From Apostichopus japonicus (Eukaryota; Echinodermata; Holothuroidea; Aspidochirotida; Stichopodidae), in the NCBI RefSeq assembly GCF_037975245.1, contig NC_092577.1, positions 25,603,398 to 25,667,397 on the forward strand: DNA of 64,000 nt, given 5' to 3'. The number at the start of each line of letters is the position of its first letter. Position 1 is the first letter of the stretch. The position numbers and the translations under genes were made by a program. Of this stretch, positions 1-11,164 are shown in pieces. The notes under the pieces were generated by a model. It did not search any database, was not told where the DNA came from, and saw nothing but the letters and a program-made list of their open reading frames with translations.

Positions 1-1159
1 ATTGTTGGAGGTGTGGGCTGGAAGGGCATGAGGCCAGGTTGTGCCCGAACAAGCGGTGTAGCCGCTGTTTACAGGTTGGGCATACCCTGGCCGAGTGTAA
101 AGGGGATATCGTTTGCAACTCGTGTGGGAAAACGGGCCATCTCGCCCGTTTATGCCCAGACCGCTCATACTCCGCGAGAGTGGCTACGGGCGTGGTTGAA
201 GCGGTCCCTGTCCCGGCCTCTGACACCGTACCACATGATGTTCCTGTCATCGCCCCAGTGTCCGACACTAGCCCCCCGATGGAGGCTTTGTTCCCCCTTT
301 CGTGTCCGACCTCTCCCCTGATCGAACTTGCCGAGACTGCCAGCCTGCCCACTGAGGCAGAGCAGGACAAAACGGCGGAGATGGTACTAGCGGAGTGGCA
401 CGCGGCGCAGGATGCCGCTTGTACTGGTTCACCGGTAGCTTCGCCCGCTATCGGTGATACTAGTTGGGCCCCGAGTCAATCGGTCCAAGAGACATTGAGT
501 GGCCCAGATTCTGACTCGCCAATGGAGGACTGCACTACAGCCTTATTAGTTGTGGCTAAGGAGTCCTCCGATTGGTTTGATGAGACGAAACAGGCCACTG
601 ATCTCATTGACTCGAGTGGCCCTTCCACCCTACCCGCAGCCGCTTCCGTTATACCGGACACGATGGTCGCTAGTGGACCTCCTGTTCCTAACAGGGAGGT
701 CCACTCGATCAATGACGAGGAGCTAAGAACTCTGCTCCCTCGTAAGAAAAGGGGGAAAACTGCCAGGGGCTTGAAAAGACCCATATTGGGAAAACTTCGC
801 AGGTAATGCGCAGGCGTGTTGTCTACCATCGGGACGGCGTACCCCGGATGAAGTTTTGGAGTGGGTTATTTTTCAGGTGTGTGGGGGAGGGGGGGGGGTT
901 GTGTGGTCGTTACATAATATGGGTTGGAGGGTTCTGTTTGTGGTTTGGAGTTGGCTTTATTGTTTTGGTTCTGTTGGCCTTTGGGTCCGTGTCCATTTCA
1001 TGTCACGTTGAACGCTACATTGTATACATTTGTGGGTGAGTGAGAGATTTCTGTTTGTGGGTTTTCAGTTGGGTTTATGGTGGTTGTTAAACAGACTGGA
1101 ATTGTTTTTGGTTTTGTTTACCTTTGGTCCGTGTCCGTTTTTTCTTTGCACGTAAAAAG
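1..1159 (+). mobile_element. Element A copy 1 (ORF1-only LINE derivative), cut by window edge
   Basis: The sequence is nearly identical to the complete copy at 16847-18694, from the first zinc knuckle of ORF1 through the GT-rich 3' region to the terminal CACGTAAAAAG at about 1149-1159. The 5' half lies outside the window. No reverse transcriptase follows ORF1. The 3' end is followed by unrelated sequence. The assignment rests on direct comparison between copies within this window. Confidence 0.85.
3..806 (+). CDS. Element A ORF1, C-terminal part, three CCHC knuckles (partial)
   Basis: The reading frame is open from the window edge to TAA at 804-806. It begins inside the first CCHC knuckle (CWRCGLEGHEARLC), followed by CSRCLQVGHTLAEC and CNSCGKTGHLARLC, all of spacing C-x2-C-x4-H-x4-C. 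An acidic, Ser/Pro/Thr-rich region of about 150 residues follows, then a basic tail with RKKRGK. Known LINE ORF1 proteins of this type bind RNA and form the ribonucleoprotein. The stop codon overlaps an ATG (TAATG), but the reading frame that follows has no recognisable domain. The copy is undamaged in the part seen. Confidence 0.85.
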   Translation, partial: CWRCGLEGHEARLCPNKRCSRCLQVGHTLAECKGDIVCNSCGKTGHLARLCPDRSYSARVATGVVEAVPVPASDTVPHDVPVIAPVSDTSPPMEALFPLSCPTSPLIELAETASLPTEAEQDKTAEMVLAEWHAAQDAACTGSPVASPAIGDTSWAPSQSVQETLSGPDSDSPMEDCTTALLVVAKESSDWFDETKQATDLIDSSGPSTLPAAASVIPDTMVASGPPVPNREVHSINDEELRTLLPRKKRGKTARGLKRPILGKLRR

Positions 1160-2106
1160 CAGAAGTGTAGAAAAATTTACGCAGGCGAAAGGCAAAATTA
1201 CAATATGGCCGCCAATAATCCAAAATGGCCGATCACAGACTCTCATTTTAAGAAATCTACCCGTCTGGTAAGTGCTCTTTGCTGGTTTTGGACAGTATTT
1301 CATTGTTTTCAACAGCGCCAAAGCCAATGGAACACATTTTGAACCGATTGGATGGTATATTCATGTGCAAACATCCAAAATTGCCGGCAAAAATCCAAAA
1401 TGGCCGATCACAGACTCATTTTCATGATATCTTCCCTTCTGGTAAGTGCCTTTTGCCGGTTTGAACTGAAAATCATGGTTTTCAGTATTGCCAAAGCCAA
1501 TGAAATGCATTTCGAATCGATCGGTCGTTATCTACCTGTACCAAAATCCAAAATGGCAGCGGAAAAAAAAACAAGTTGAATACAACATTCAATTTCACGA
1601 TATCTTTTGATCTGGTAAGTCTATTTTTTGAAAATTTTGAACAGCAAGTCGCATGGTTTTCAACACCGCCAAAGCCAAATCTTAGCCAATGGAAATCATT
1701 TCGAATTGATTATTTTGTATAATCCTATGTAAGAATACAAACAGGCAGCCGAAAATCCAAAATGGCCGAGTACCAACACACATTCCCATGACATCTTCCC
1801 ATCTAAATAGTTGGCCTATTTTTGGGAATTTGGCCAGTTTTTCTTGTGCCTTCGTATCTATACAGATGTTAAGAATGGCTGCCAACATTTGAGATGACTA
1901 ATGCCGAATCTCCATTTTGTGGATATCGTTGTTTGAAATACTGATTTTTCATCAGGTTGAGATTTGGGATGAACGCCAAATGACTCATTTCCCATGACCC
2001 ATTATGTCCATGCAAAATTCCATTGCCATAACTACTTGGGAACATTCGGCACATCAGCCACACTTATGGCATTTAGTTGGTATCCTAACTGTCATTGATC
2101 CTAACT
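1160..2106. repeat. Diverged tandem repeat with AAAATGGCCG modules
   Basis: A module recurs near 1204-1330, 1380-1500, 1545-1680 and 1750-1850. It reads roughly: CCAAAATGGCCGATCACAG, then a short stretch ending in GATATCTTCCC and CTGGTAAGT, then GGTTTTCAACA and GCCAAAGCCAA. Periods are about 150-190 bp and copies have diverged by substitutions and indels. Nothing in it codes for protein that I can support. The rest of the interval up to 2106 is unremarkable single-copy-looking sequence. Confidence 0.6.
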
Positions 2107-3922
2107 GTTCAGTTCAGTTCTCGTGGAGTGCGGACGTGTTTTCGGCTGCTCTCCACCTTTCGTTGACCACACCTTTATTGTGTTTTTACGTTGGCCCTTC
2201 ATTAGTTTACAGTTTGTTTTAGTGTAGTTTGTGTGTTTTGGGTTTGTTTCGTTTAGGTTTGTGTATAGGTGCGTGGCTTTGCCACCCCCTAGCTGTCATG
2301 GCGGCTCGCCGTGACAGCAAAATCGTATTGTTGAGTTTTTCGGGGGAGGCTAAGGTCGTCCCCGTACAACTTTTTTCAGTTTTGCGTTCTGTTGGTTTAA
2401 AGGTCCCTGGAGAGGTTGACGCGCTTCAGCGTAAACCTCTCCGGGGTATGAATTGTTTTGATGTACGCTTTACCTCGGAGACTGCCCGCGTCCGAGGCGT
2501 CCATGTGTTGGAGGGAGCCGAGGGACTGAAGGTCACACCGTATGACAGTTCGGTGTGGGTGACAGTCCTCCATCTCCCTCTGGACATGTCTGAACAGGTT
2601 GTTGTGCGGACACTGGGGCGTTTTGGGAAAGTGACCGGCTACGAGGAGCCGGAATTCCTTGAATGTAAAGGTGTCAAGACCGGGACTAGACGAGTTAGAA
2701 TCGAACTCAAGTCCGATATCCCCTTTACCTTGTGGGCTAATGGGCACAGGGCCCACATTGCATACCCGGGCCAGCCTCGCACTTGTTGGAGGTGTGGGCT
2801 GGAAGGGCATGAAGCCAGGTTGTGCCCGAACAAGCGGTGTAGCCGCTGTTTACATGTTGGGCATACCCTGGCCGAGTGTAAAGGGGATATCGTTTGCAAC
2901 TCGTGTGGGAAAACGGGCCATCTCGCCCGTTTATGCCCAGACCGCTCATACGCCGCGAGAGTGGCTACGGGCGTGGTTGAAGCGGTCTCTGTCCCGGCCT
3001 CTGACACCGTACCGCATGATGCTCCTGTCATCGCCCCAGTGTCCGACACTAGCCCCCCGATGGAGGCTTTGTTCCCCCTTTCGTGTCCGACCTCTCCCCT
3101 GATCGAACTTGCCGAGACTGCCAGCCTGCCCACTGAGGCAGAGCAGGACAAAACGGCGGAGATGGTACTAGCGGAGTGGCACGCGGCGCAGGATGCCGCT
3201 TGTACTGGTTCACCGGTAGCTACGCCCGCTATCGGTGATACTAGTTGGGCCCCGAGTCAACCGGCCCAAGAGACATTAAGTGGCCCAGATTCTGACTCGC
3301 CAATGGAGGACTGCACTACAGCCTTATTAGTTGTGGCTAAGGAGTCCTCCGATTGGTTTGATGAGACAAAACAGGCCAATGATCTCATTGACTCGAGTGG
3401 CCCTTCCACCTTACCCGCAGCCGCTTCCGCTATACCGGACACGATGGTCGCTAGTGGACCTCCTGTTCCTGACAGGGAGGTCCACTCGATGAAGGTTTGA
3501 CGAGGAGTTAAGAACTCTGCTACCTCGTAAGAAAAGGGGGAATACTGTTAGGGGCTTGAAAAGACCCGTATTGGGAAAATTTCGCAGGTAATGCGCAAGC
3601 CTGTCGTCTGCTATCGGGACGGCGTACCCCGGATGAATTTTGGAGTTAGTTGTTATGTGTGGGATGGGGGGTTTGTGTGGTCCTTACATAATATGGGTTG
3701 GGGGTTTTCTGTTTGTGGAGCTTTATTGTTTTGGTTCTGTTAGCCTTTGGGTCCGTGTCCTTTTCACGTCACGTTAAACGCTATATTTTATACATTTGTG
3801 CGTTAGTGAGAGATTTCTGTTTGTGGGTTTTCAGTTGGGTTTTTGGTGGTTGTTAAACAGACTGGGATTGTTTTTGGGTTTGTTGACCTTTGGTCCGTGT
3901 TCGTTTCTTTGCACGTAAAAAG
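2107..3922 (+). mobile_element. Element A copy 2
   Basis: It begins with GTTCAGTTCAGTTC and then the shared 5' leader TCTCGTGGAGTGCGGACGTG. It continues through an ORF1 copy to the 3' end CACGTAAAAAG. Compared with the copy at 16847-18694 it has fewer 5' GTTCA units, a one-base insertion near the end of ORF1 and a deletion of about 30 bp in the 3' region near 3715. No target-site duplication is visible, because the right side runs straight into a 5' fragment of element B. Confidence 0.85.
2298..3591 (+). pseudogene. Element A ORF1, frameshifted near its C-terminus
   Basis: It starts MAARRDSK at the same ATG as the intact copy. An RRM-like region lies at about residues 80-150 and three CCHC knuckles at about 163-176, 181-194 and 200-213. 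An extra T near 3496 turns GTTGACGAG into GTTTGACGAG, so translation stops at 3500 and the last 30 residues, including the basic RKKRG tail, are lost. In the original frame the stop would be at 3589-3591. The truncated product would be 400 residues and could still carry the RNA-binding parts. Confidence 0.8.
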
Positions 3923-4163
3923 CACTTCCCGCCAGGCGGGTGTGATAGCTTGTGTTTGTGTGTGCGTCAGTTCGTAAATCGTTTGTAGTTTCACCAACCT
4001 GTCTTTATTTTTTTTTTTTGCTCCTCTGTGGCCTAGCCACCTTCGGTATCATGGCATCGTGCCGTGATTCTTAAATTGTTAAGTTGACCTTCACCGGTGA
4101 ACAAGCGGTTCCACCGGTGGAAGTTTTTAGTATCTTGAAAAGTAAGGGTGTTGTTGTGCCTGG
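3923..4163 (+). mobile_element. 5' fragment of element B fused to the tail of element A copy 2
   Basis: The sequence matches the 5' leader and the first 35 or so codons of the complete element B found on the minus strand at 46473-51444. It includes the hairpin CCCGCCAGGCGGG and the ORF1 start context GGTATCATGGCATCG. The homology stops near GTGCCTGG at 4163. In place of the codons GAA AAA it has a TTA/TAA change that stops ORF1 early. It is dead as a coding unit. Confidence 0.75.
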
Positions 4164-4204
4164 CAGGGTCGTCGTGCGAAAATAAATTTAAGGGCGGCCC
4201 GTGA

Positions 4205-4335
4205 GCAGGTGATGACTATCTAAGCGGAGCGCCACCACATGGGCGCTAAGCGTAGAAGAAAATTTTTCGTCTGGCGGACCCCTCAGATTGCAGGAAACGG
4301 CACTTCCCGTGCCTTATGGCAGTAAGCAACACCCC
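4205..4335. repeat. Dispersed repeat with AAGCGGAGCGCCACCA
   Basis: It shares the core TAAGCGGAGCGCCACCA, then a GGG(T/C)GC-rich segment, then CAGATTGC-like and GCACTTCCCGTG-like blocks, with the sequence at 38500-38640. Spacing of the blocks is alike in both places. I cannot assign it to a class, as no termini or duplications are clear. The flanks 4336-4791 hold nothing I can identify. Confidence 0.5.
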
Positions 4336-4791
4336 TGAAATTGATAACAATTTTCGGCAATTTTTTATTTTGGGAAATATTCTCGAAGTGATATTCCTCA
4401 GTTTACCAATTCCTCGTCTTCCAGAAGCGCCCAAAATTTAAGAAATCGAAACATTTTTGTGTTGGCTGATCCATGATCGCCGCCCATGCTCGTGAGAAGT
4501 CGTGACTGGGTGAGGAAAAAGCTATGCCGTTTGAAAACATGGGCAGAAAAAGCGAAAGTAGCGAAACCTAAGGTAAAACGTGCGATAACGAAGTGATTAT
4601 TTTCCAGGTTAAGTGTGTCAGTATTTCAAATGATTATTATTATTCACTTTTTTTTTCGAAACTACCTATCAGATGATGAGGAAAATTTATCCTGGTAGAC
4701 CTTTTAGCGAACTGATTGCATTACTTAAGAAGAAATTCACACGGATGTTCACTACATTTATCTTAACTTTCAGAACTTGGTTACAGGCTTA

Positions 4792-5012
4792 CACTCTAAA
4801 AACACTTGGGTTAAAATTGACCCAAATTGGGTCACTTTTTGACCCAAATGAAAGTCAGGAGGGAACCTAACACATTTGGGTCAAACTGACCCAGAAAATT
4901 AGGTCAGAATAAGTGACCCAATTTATGGGTCGTAAATTTGACCCAGAAATATTGGTAAATATTGACCCCGGCAAGGGTTATGATGGAAATCAACCACATT
5001 TGGGTCAGCTTG
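4792..5012. repeat. Left terminal region: TIR plus clustered GGGTCA/TGACCC modules
   Basis: The TIR is followed by at least eight short modules of the form TTTGGGTCA or TGACCCA in both orientations, spaced 10-40 bp apart. The same modules, fewer, occur at the right end (14225-14290). Sub-terminal repeats of this kind are known binding sites for transposases of several DNA transposon groups. That function here is inference. Confidence 0.6.
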
Positions 5013-6190
5013 ACTCTTATAGGAAAAAATACATAAATACAAAAGGCTTCATTTGACAGTGCAATTTATTGATGTAACTCCTTCAAAGAAAGTGAACTGC
5101 TGAAAAACTGCTAAAAAGTAATGTAAAATTGCAACAAAACTGAATGTTTCATTAATATGGTACCATAGCACAAGATCTAAAGGAAGGAATTGTTTGAAGC
5201 GTTACCAATGAATCAAAAATGTTTTTTACCCCAGTGCAATTTTTACATAAACAATTTCAACATTTTATTAGACTTGTATGGATAAAATACAATTTGCTGA
5301 ATGAATGAACGAACACTTTCTAGCTAGACATGTGTGTGTCTTCATAATGATATTTATCAGCTAGAGCATAGACTAGCTCGCATGGGAAAGTATTTGCCTT
5401 ACTTACGATGTAATAACAAAAGAAGAAAATGACAATCAAAACATGGTTGCCCATTTTTAAAAGATGGGTTGCTGGATGGTCAGTCTTGAAAATGTTCACT
5501 AAATTAGGCCTCGTAAAGACGATTCCCCTCCCCCCTTTTTAACACTTATCCATGGATTTCATTAAACGGCGGAAAGCCTTTAAGTAATGAGTCCATATAT
5601 TATGTGTAATATACTGCTGTTGTACATAACCCAGCACAGGTAAATATTGTATATGTAAATATGTGTAGAATGGATACACATATTTCTGTATTCCAAGAGC
5701 CGTTCAATTGAAAATAGTCCAAGCAATTTATTTAGAGCAGATAACTGGGACTGGGACAATCCATATAATTTGCTTCTAAAATTTCATGACAGCAAAATAT
5801 TTGTGAGCTGCAACTTTGGAACTGGAATTTATGAGATGAAAACAAATATGATCATACAGGCTGAAAACGTTTTGCCAATTCTTCTTAGAATACAAGCATA
5901 TCTTTGCTTTGTATATGAGGCAAGTATGCCTTGGTCCCATAAACGTGATTCAACTAACAGTTGAGATTTCAACTAAAATCACACAACTTCAGATGATAAT
6001 AAAGATTGCTCGGCATTGAACAAAATTGTGTCCAAATTCTTTCAACTGTCATGTAAAAAGGAGTTGTAATGGACAGTTGAATCGATTGCCAAGTTAATTC
6101 TAGTGTTGCACTGTGCGACTATTGTTTCAACTTTGTTGACAGTTCTTATTGAAGCATATATATGGGACCCAGGTCTGAACATTTTCAGCC

Positions 6191-6499
6191 CTACTTCCTT
6201 CTGACTTTCAAATATGTCTTCAATGACACAACTGAAGATGACATTTTCCCAGGTAAGTTGTATACAACAGTCTGGAGGAACTGCCAGGTGTTGTATGATT
6301 GCCATTGATAATTCATATCAAAAACATGAAAACATTTAAAACATAAATCAATGGCATTAAGCAGCGACTCCTGTGGAATGGCTTCTCTCTCTATGATTAT
6401 GTACGTTTGTTCCGGGCTAACCCTGCTGCTTCCAATAGCTAGAACGAATGCTTGCTTTTGTTTCACCCCTTCAAGGTAGTGTGGAATATTGGTTCCAAT
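6191..6499 (-). CDS. SAMD3-like gene last exon
   Basis: The acceptor TTTCAG precedes ATTGGAACC. It has 102 codons plus a TAG stop at 6193-6191. It encodes the best conserved part: KQKQAFVLAIGSS, IIIEREAIPQESLLNAIDLC and FHVFDMNYQWQSYNTWQFLQ, ending in a basic KVRRK. There is no sign of decay in this exon. Confidence 0.8.
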   Translation of the reverse strand: MGTNIPHYLEGVKQKQAFVLAIGSSRVSPEQTYIIIEREAIPQESLLNAIDLCFKCFHVFDMNYQWQSYNTWQFLQTVVYNLPGKMSSSVVSLKTYLKVRRK

Positions 6500-9400
6500 C
6501 TGAAATGAAAAAGCAAAGGTTATGGAAGCAAACTTCTTAGATTTATTCAAATGCTGCCTTCCATATAGAAAGGATCATATATTGTAGTACTCCCCAGAAG
6601 GCGGATTGATAGAAGCAATCTTTGTTTTGATTAAGAATGTGCAGTATTTAGCATTTCACAACTTCAGTGATGAATAGTGCCACAATTTCATAGCGGGTTT
6701 TAGAGGTGCCAGGTACTTTATGCATTGTACTGAAAACAAGTTTTTTTTAAAACTATTTCAGATATTAGGAATTGTCGGGTCTCTGTAAGTTATTTTGAGG
6801 CTCATCTAGGAACCCTTGACAATTGATTATGGATGAACACAGTGTTCAGAAGTTAACAAGACAATCATACTATCACACCATACTGCCTGGAATACCACAA
6901 TGTCCTATCCAATCGGTGTGAATTAGATTGTACACTCTTCTACTGCACATTCAACATATTCTGCATTCACATTTATATACATATATGTATTCATATATCA
7001 TGTGTATACTGGAATGAAGAAATCATTGTTACAACTCTACCTGTAATAAATTTGGTTAAGGGTTTGTACAATGCAACCTGGTGCAGTGGTCTGTGTGAGA
7101 ACTTGCTAGTGGGTTATGGTTCCACAATTTCTGGGGCTGGTGAGGTTCTTCAGGCATTTGATTGGCACAGCTGCAGAGCATTAGTGACCGATGCTTTGAT
7201 AGTCCCCTTCCACCATTCCCCTTGGGAAAGTGGCTGAATGCATCGTTCATGTCTTTCAGATGGGAACATAAAATGGTGGTTCTAGGAGCAGGGTGGGATT
7301 GTATCTGATGAATGTCTTGTCTCACCAATCGATGTACACTGCTCGCGAAGAGAAGGCAAGCTCTTTGCCTGTTTCATCCATAATTTTATCGTCTGTCAAT
7401 TTTCCTAGATGAACCTGTAACCGACGATGATCTTATAAAAGGAATTTTTCTACTTCAAATTTAGCTTTCAGCTCACCTTTTGCAAATCTACAAATGAAGT
7501 GAGGGCATCTTCAATTGTAGCTCGTTTTCCTTTGCCCTTTATCTTCTGTGACCCAACAGGTAGAATGCATGGAATACACTGCAGTGCAATGTTGCATACT
7601 TCATCATCTGTAAAGAGGGAAAATAAGAACCTTGGGGAAAGATTCACAGACTTAACACTCATGGAGGCACTGATTATACCCGTGTTATAAGCTAACACAT
7701 TTGTGGGAATATATGATGATTTTTCAGTTAAAAAATGTCTTTCAGTGGAACAATATGCATTATATAGTGTGGATAGGATCTCTGACTGCTCTACAAATCC
7801 ACCAATTTCTCAACAGCATCTCTGATTGTGATCCAAAGTTGGGTGCCAGGCCAATGAATGTTCGTCGATGAAGCAATACAATATTACCAGAATTCTGATG
7901 CGAGAATAGAAAACATTTGTAGCTTATAACAAATCCGATGTCATCTATGTTGACTGTGCAGGGTTGTGCCCATGCCAGACCTGGGGCATTGTGTACTGAA
8001 ATATGGCAATCAGGCATAATACTTGACACTATTCTGTTGTCTGACCACCTTAATCCCCTGACTGACTCCCTCCTCCAAATACACACCATTTTCATTATTT
8101 CCCCTGACTGAGGTGAAGCTCAACTGGGGGCCAATTGAAACATCACTGGCAGTGCCACATGAAAACAGTTCACATGCATTTTACCTGGGTTAATAAGTTA
8201 TTGCAACTTAGTTACCTGATAGTTGACTGCTGTCTTGAACAATCCCCAGGTGTCGAGACCAATCATTTTGCTTGTCAGCATAATGCAGTAGGTTCCTAGC
8301 GACTGCAGGTGTCCATAACAGGAACAATTTGTCCCTACACTTTGGCTTGATGACTTCAAAGTCCAGATTAATCTGAAAAAGGATGAAATATGAGACATGT
8401 CTGCACAGAAAGCATTTTTTGTACCCAGACTTGGACTGTGAACAGAGCTGCAAAATAGTCTTGGAGGACCATCCAAACAAACTGATGTAGATGTCCCATA
8501 TCCTGGCACTGAGGTGAATTCTTTTTGTTGGATACTGCTACAGAGCATAGGACCATATCATCTCAGATGTTTTGTTTAACTAGAGATACAGGAGTAACGT
8601 GATGCTCTTGAAAATGCAACTGAGAGTACATATCCCACAAAGCATACCAAATATTTGTTTGCATCGATTTGAACAAAATCTTCCATTTTGCTAAAGCAAA
8701 CTATGAACAAAAAAATGAAATTATACAGCAGGTATTATGCCTTTTTTTATTTTTGCGTTGTGCTTATAATTCTGCCCTTCTTGAGAACAAAAACAGTATA
8801 CCATTGAGTTAACTGATCCCTTTTTTGTTTTTACACTTCATCGTACCATTAGCTCACCGACAAAGTTGGATGTATTCCCAGAGGGGGTGTCTTTCGAGTA
8901 TTGACAGAGGCCATTTCTTCTTGCCCTATCCTTGATCTGAAGGTACGAGCAGATTTCCTCACTGATTTCTTGGCTCACACATGAGAAGACCTACAAATGA
9001 AATTTGCCTGCTTATTACCCTGAGCTTGCCACATCACAGAATAAATCAACTATCTAAATAAAACCCACCAGTCCTGAAGTGTCCAGTAGTCTAGGATATT
9101 TCGCAAAGATGGCGACGCCCTCTGGATTTTCTCTAATCCACATGAGCCTGGACTTCGCTGTTTTTTGGTGGTATTCTCTGACTTTACCCAGAGGTTCTTT
9201 ATTTTGTTTCATCCACTGTACCATCGCCTCAATGGCAGCAGGTTCGATGTCATCTGGAAAAGTTAACAATAATTGCCCTATGAAGAATGGATATACCAAG
9301 GAATCATGACAAAGATATTGTTCTAAATGTGAATTCTGAAAATCTGCACATTACAAAGGAGATGAAAAGGTACGCCAGGAATGAACATCCTATGCATGAT

Positions 9401-11164
9401 ATGTAATTTCTTCTTACTCTTGTTAACATTTCAAATGTTAACTTAAAAAAAAAACACATAAAAATACCTTCATCACTCTCCAGACTACTGACTGATGAAG
9501 CTGTGGAGTCAGAGTTTGTTTTGTTGGCCTTCCGAATGCTCACATGATTCTTCTTTGCTGTTCTCTTCCTCACATTCCTGAGTCTTTCTTCCAAATAACC
9601 TGTAGCTGCATGCTGTCCAATGCTAGAAGTGTACCAAGCTTCCTGTGAAAACAACCAATGAAGGTAAAATGTTTTGCCTAAGGACACATGGTCAGAACTC
9701 AAACTCCCGATCCTAAAACTACTCAGCAGTTATGAATAATGAGCACCTAGCTATATGCTCATAACAGAAAGTCAATGTAAATGATGATTTCGCCCCCTTT
9801 CATTTTGGTTTGAGGCAGACTGTATCGTGACCGGACACCTCCCCCGGACAGTGGGGAATGCCCGGGGGGGGGGAATTGTCCGGGTGGGGAATTGATGCGG
9901 GGTGAGATGTCCTAGAACCGAATGTAATCCCATCCATACGACCTGACACATCTATAATCAATGTTCTCTAGCTTCCAGCAAACAAATCATGAAACCAAAT
10001 TGAACATTCAACTGAGAACTCACCAATCACATCAGAGCTGAAATTATTTAGTGCAAATAAAATGACAGTATTTTTTAATGAGCCAAGTTGAGGGGGCACA
10101 TTCCTCCTCATCTCAAATGCATATGATCACATGGGCCGGGAGAGAACAATTTCCATGTTTCTCAGAGTAAATCAATTCATTTCTTGATGTTCCCAGTTTA
10201 TGCCAAATATATATTTGTCAAAGCTATTTCATTGACCCACTGACTTAAAACGAAGGGTTTTCTGTATATGGTATATAGGCTACTTGGATAACATGTTGAC
10301 AATTATAAAGAATGGTAGTATCCAACTGGCAACAGCCATCCTTCTACATTTTAAAAACGTAATCCAAAAAAAAAAGTGATCTAACATGACAAAAATTGAT
10401 ACTAACATAACCATCTCCATCTTCTCCCTTCAGTTTGGGAAACTCATTTACAATGGATCTTGCAAGAGCCTCTTTTACATGGGATGTGGGCCTGAAATAT
10501 AAACAATTTGTGTAAAATAATGAGTTGCTAAATAAAAGTAAACATTGTGAAAACTAAAAATGTTTGTTCACCACTGGTCACCACTAATTCTCAAAGAAAT
10601 AGAATTCAAATCACCTCCAAACTGTTCTATCAGGTGTGATACAAACATCCTGACAGCTTGAATCCGATATTTGTGACCAAGTAGTCCTTCGTCCATTTCA
10701 GACTCAATGATATCTCCGCCGTTGTTATCATTTAGTATTTTACGGATATCCTTTGAAAAGGAGAAATCAAGAACAAAACTGGTGATTGCTCATTCATATT
10801 TTTTATACATGTTGATAGATTGGAGCTTAGTTGTGCTTTGTACTGTACCTATTAAAGGGGAACAACAGCCCCCTTACAGAAGACAGATCTGTCTGGTTAA
10901 TTGGGTGTGTAATGATTGATGTGTGCACCATTTAAACAGTGCTGCATGAATTGTTTCGATTACTGTAAAAAGATGGCAGACTTATTAATGACAATCACAT
11001 ACCAATGCAGATTTATACAAGGGAGAAGTACTTACAAAATGTAACTTCGGTCTCTTTGGGGTATTGCTATGTTCTGGTGTTGAGGTGGTTATCAAAGATT
11101 TAGGTGATTGTAATGAAAAAGTTGGAGACTGCAATGTAGATTGATATGCCTGGCTATCCTGAGT
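6191..11164 (-). CDS. SAMD3-like protein gene (eight connected exons, minus strand)
   Basis: Eight exons read from 11164 down to 6191 join in frame with consistent phases and GT-AG borders: 11164-11036, 10750-10572, 10491-10407, 9642-9468, 9253-9069, 8372-8216, 7607-7477, 6499-6191. Together they give 1350 nt, that is 449 codons plus stop. Family-like blocks appear in the usual order: YLEERLRNVRKR, a helical block around MVQWMKQNKEP, LDFEVIKP...KLFLLW, a lipophilic LPVGSQK block, and FHVFDMNYQWQSYNTWQFLQ near the end. I recall these blocks from the large family annotated as sterile alpha motif domain-containing protein 3-like in fish and invertebrates. Its biochemical role is unknown to me. 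A candidate SAM exon lies upstream at 13928 but the connecting exon was not found. The gene lies wholly inside a TIR-bounded element. Confidence 0.7.
7477..7607 (-). CDS. SAMD3-like gene exon i
   Basis: It enters in phase 1 after TTTACAG and encodes DDEVCNIALQCIPCILPVGS, then KGKGKRATIEDALTSFVDLQ, with donor AAG|GTGAGC in phase 0. The CIPCILPVG segment corresponds to the LP-rich strand of the conserved C-terminal domain. Confidence 0.75.
8216..8372 (-). CDS. SAMD3-like gene exon h
   Basis: The acceptor is CTTTTTCAG before ATTAATCTG. It encodes INLDFEVIKPKCRDKLFLLW and a following helix ending SQLS, with donor CAG|GTAACT in phase 1. The join to exon f gives TSGLINLDFEV, which fits the family. 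A splice-flanked ORF at 8858-8990 between exons f and h does not keep the frame and is left out. Confidence 0.75.
9069..9253 (-). CDS. SAMD3-like gene exon f
   Basis: It enters in phase 1 after TTTTCCAG and encodes DDIEPAAIEAMVQWMKQN, then REYHQKTAKSRLMWI and FAKYPRLLDTSGL, ending CTG|GTGGGT in phase 0. The helix-rich layout and the FAKYPRLLD motif are typical of the family. Confidence 0.75.
9468..9642 (-). CDS. SAMD3-like gene exon e
   Basis: The acceptor is TTTTCACAG before GAAGCTTGG. It encodes EAWYTSS, then the hallmark ATGYLEERLRNVRKR, a basic KKNHVSIRK stretch and a Ser-rich acidic tail, ending GATGAAG|GTATTT in phase 1. The basic block could be a nuclear localisation or nucleic-acid contact region; that is inference. 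Confidence 0.8.
10407..10491 (-). CDS. SAMD3-like gene exon d
   Basis: It enters in phase 2 after TTTCAG, encodes VKEALARSIVNEFPKLKGED and ends GDGY before the donor TAT|GTTAGT in phase 0. The join to exon e gives DGYEAWYTSS, which reads as continuous family sequence. Confidence 0.75.
10572..10750 (-). CDS. SAMD3-like gene exon c
   Basis: It starts DIRKILNDNNGG after AAAG and encodes VRMFVSHLIEQFGG, a helix that recurs in the family before the YLEERL block. Phase is 0 at the start and 2 at the end if the donor CAGTG|GTGAAC is used. An alternative donor after GGAG would leave phase 1 and does not fit the next exon, so the longer exon is preferred. Confidence 0.65.
11036..11164 (-). CDS. SAMD3-like gene exon b
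   Basis: The acceptor is a T-tract plus GCAG before ACTCAGGAT, and the donor is TTT|GTAAGT. It has 43 codons in phase 0/0. It encodes a Ser/Thr/Gln/Pro-rich linker ending KRPKLHF, typical of the low-complexity stretch between the SAM region and the core of this family. Confidence 0.65.

Noticed and set aside
806-1039. Short ORF starting at the TAATG after ORF1 of element A (also 18341-18589)
   Set aside because: The peptide is Gly/Val/Trp/Phe-rich with no domain and differs in length and sequence between copies; probably 3' untranslated sequence.
2397-3151. Antisense and shifted-frame ORFs over ORF1 of element A (also 17148-17902 and 49152-49766)
   Set aside because: They are shadows of the real ORF1 and ORF2 frames; no independent domain or start.
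7780-7835. Minus-strand peptide TIRDAVEKLVDL resembling ATIEDALTSFVDLQ of exon i
   Set aside because: The similarity is short, a stop follows at once and there are no splice signals; chance is likely.
8858-8990. Minus-strand ORF with acceptor- and donor-like borders between exons f and h of the SAMD3-like gene
   Set aside because: It starts in phase 0 but ends in phase 1, so including it would break the frame of exon h, and skipping it gives perfectly continuous family sequence. It could still be an alternative exon.
9835-9905. C/G-rich block with CCCGGG-like inverted words and a G run
   Set aside because: Low complexity in an intron; no stable structure or repeat partner could be supported.
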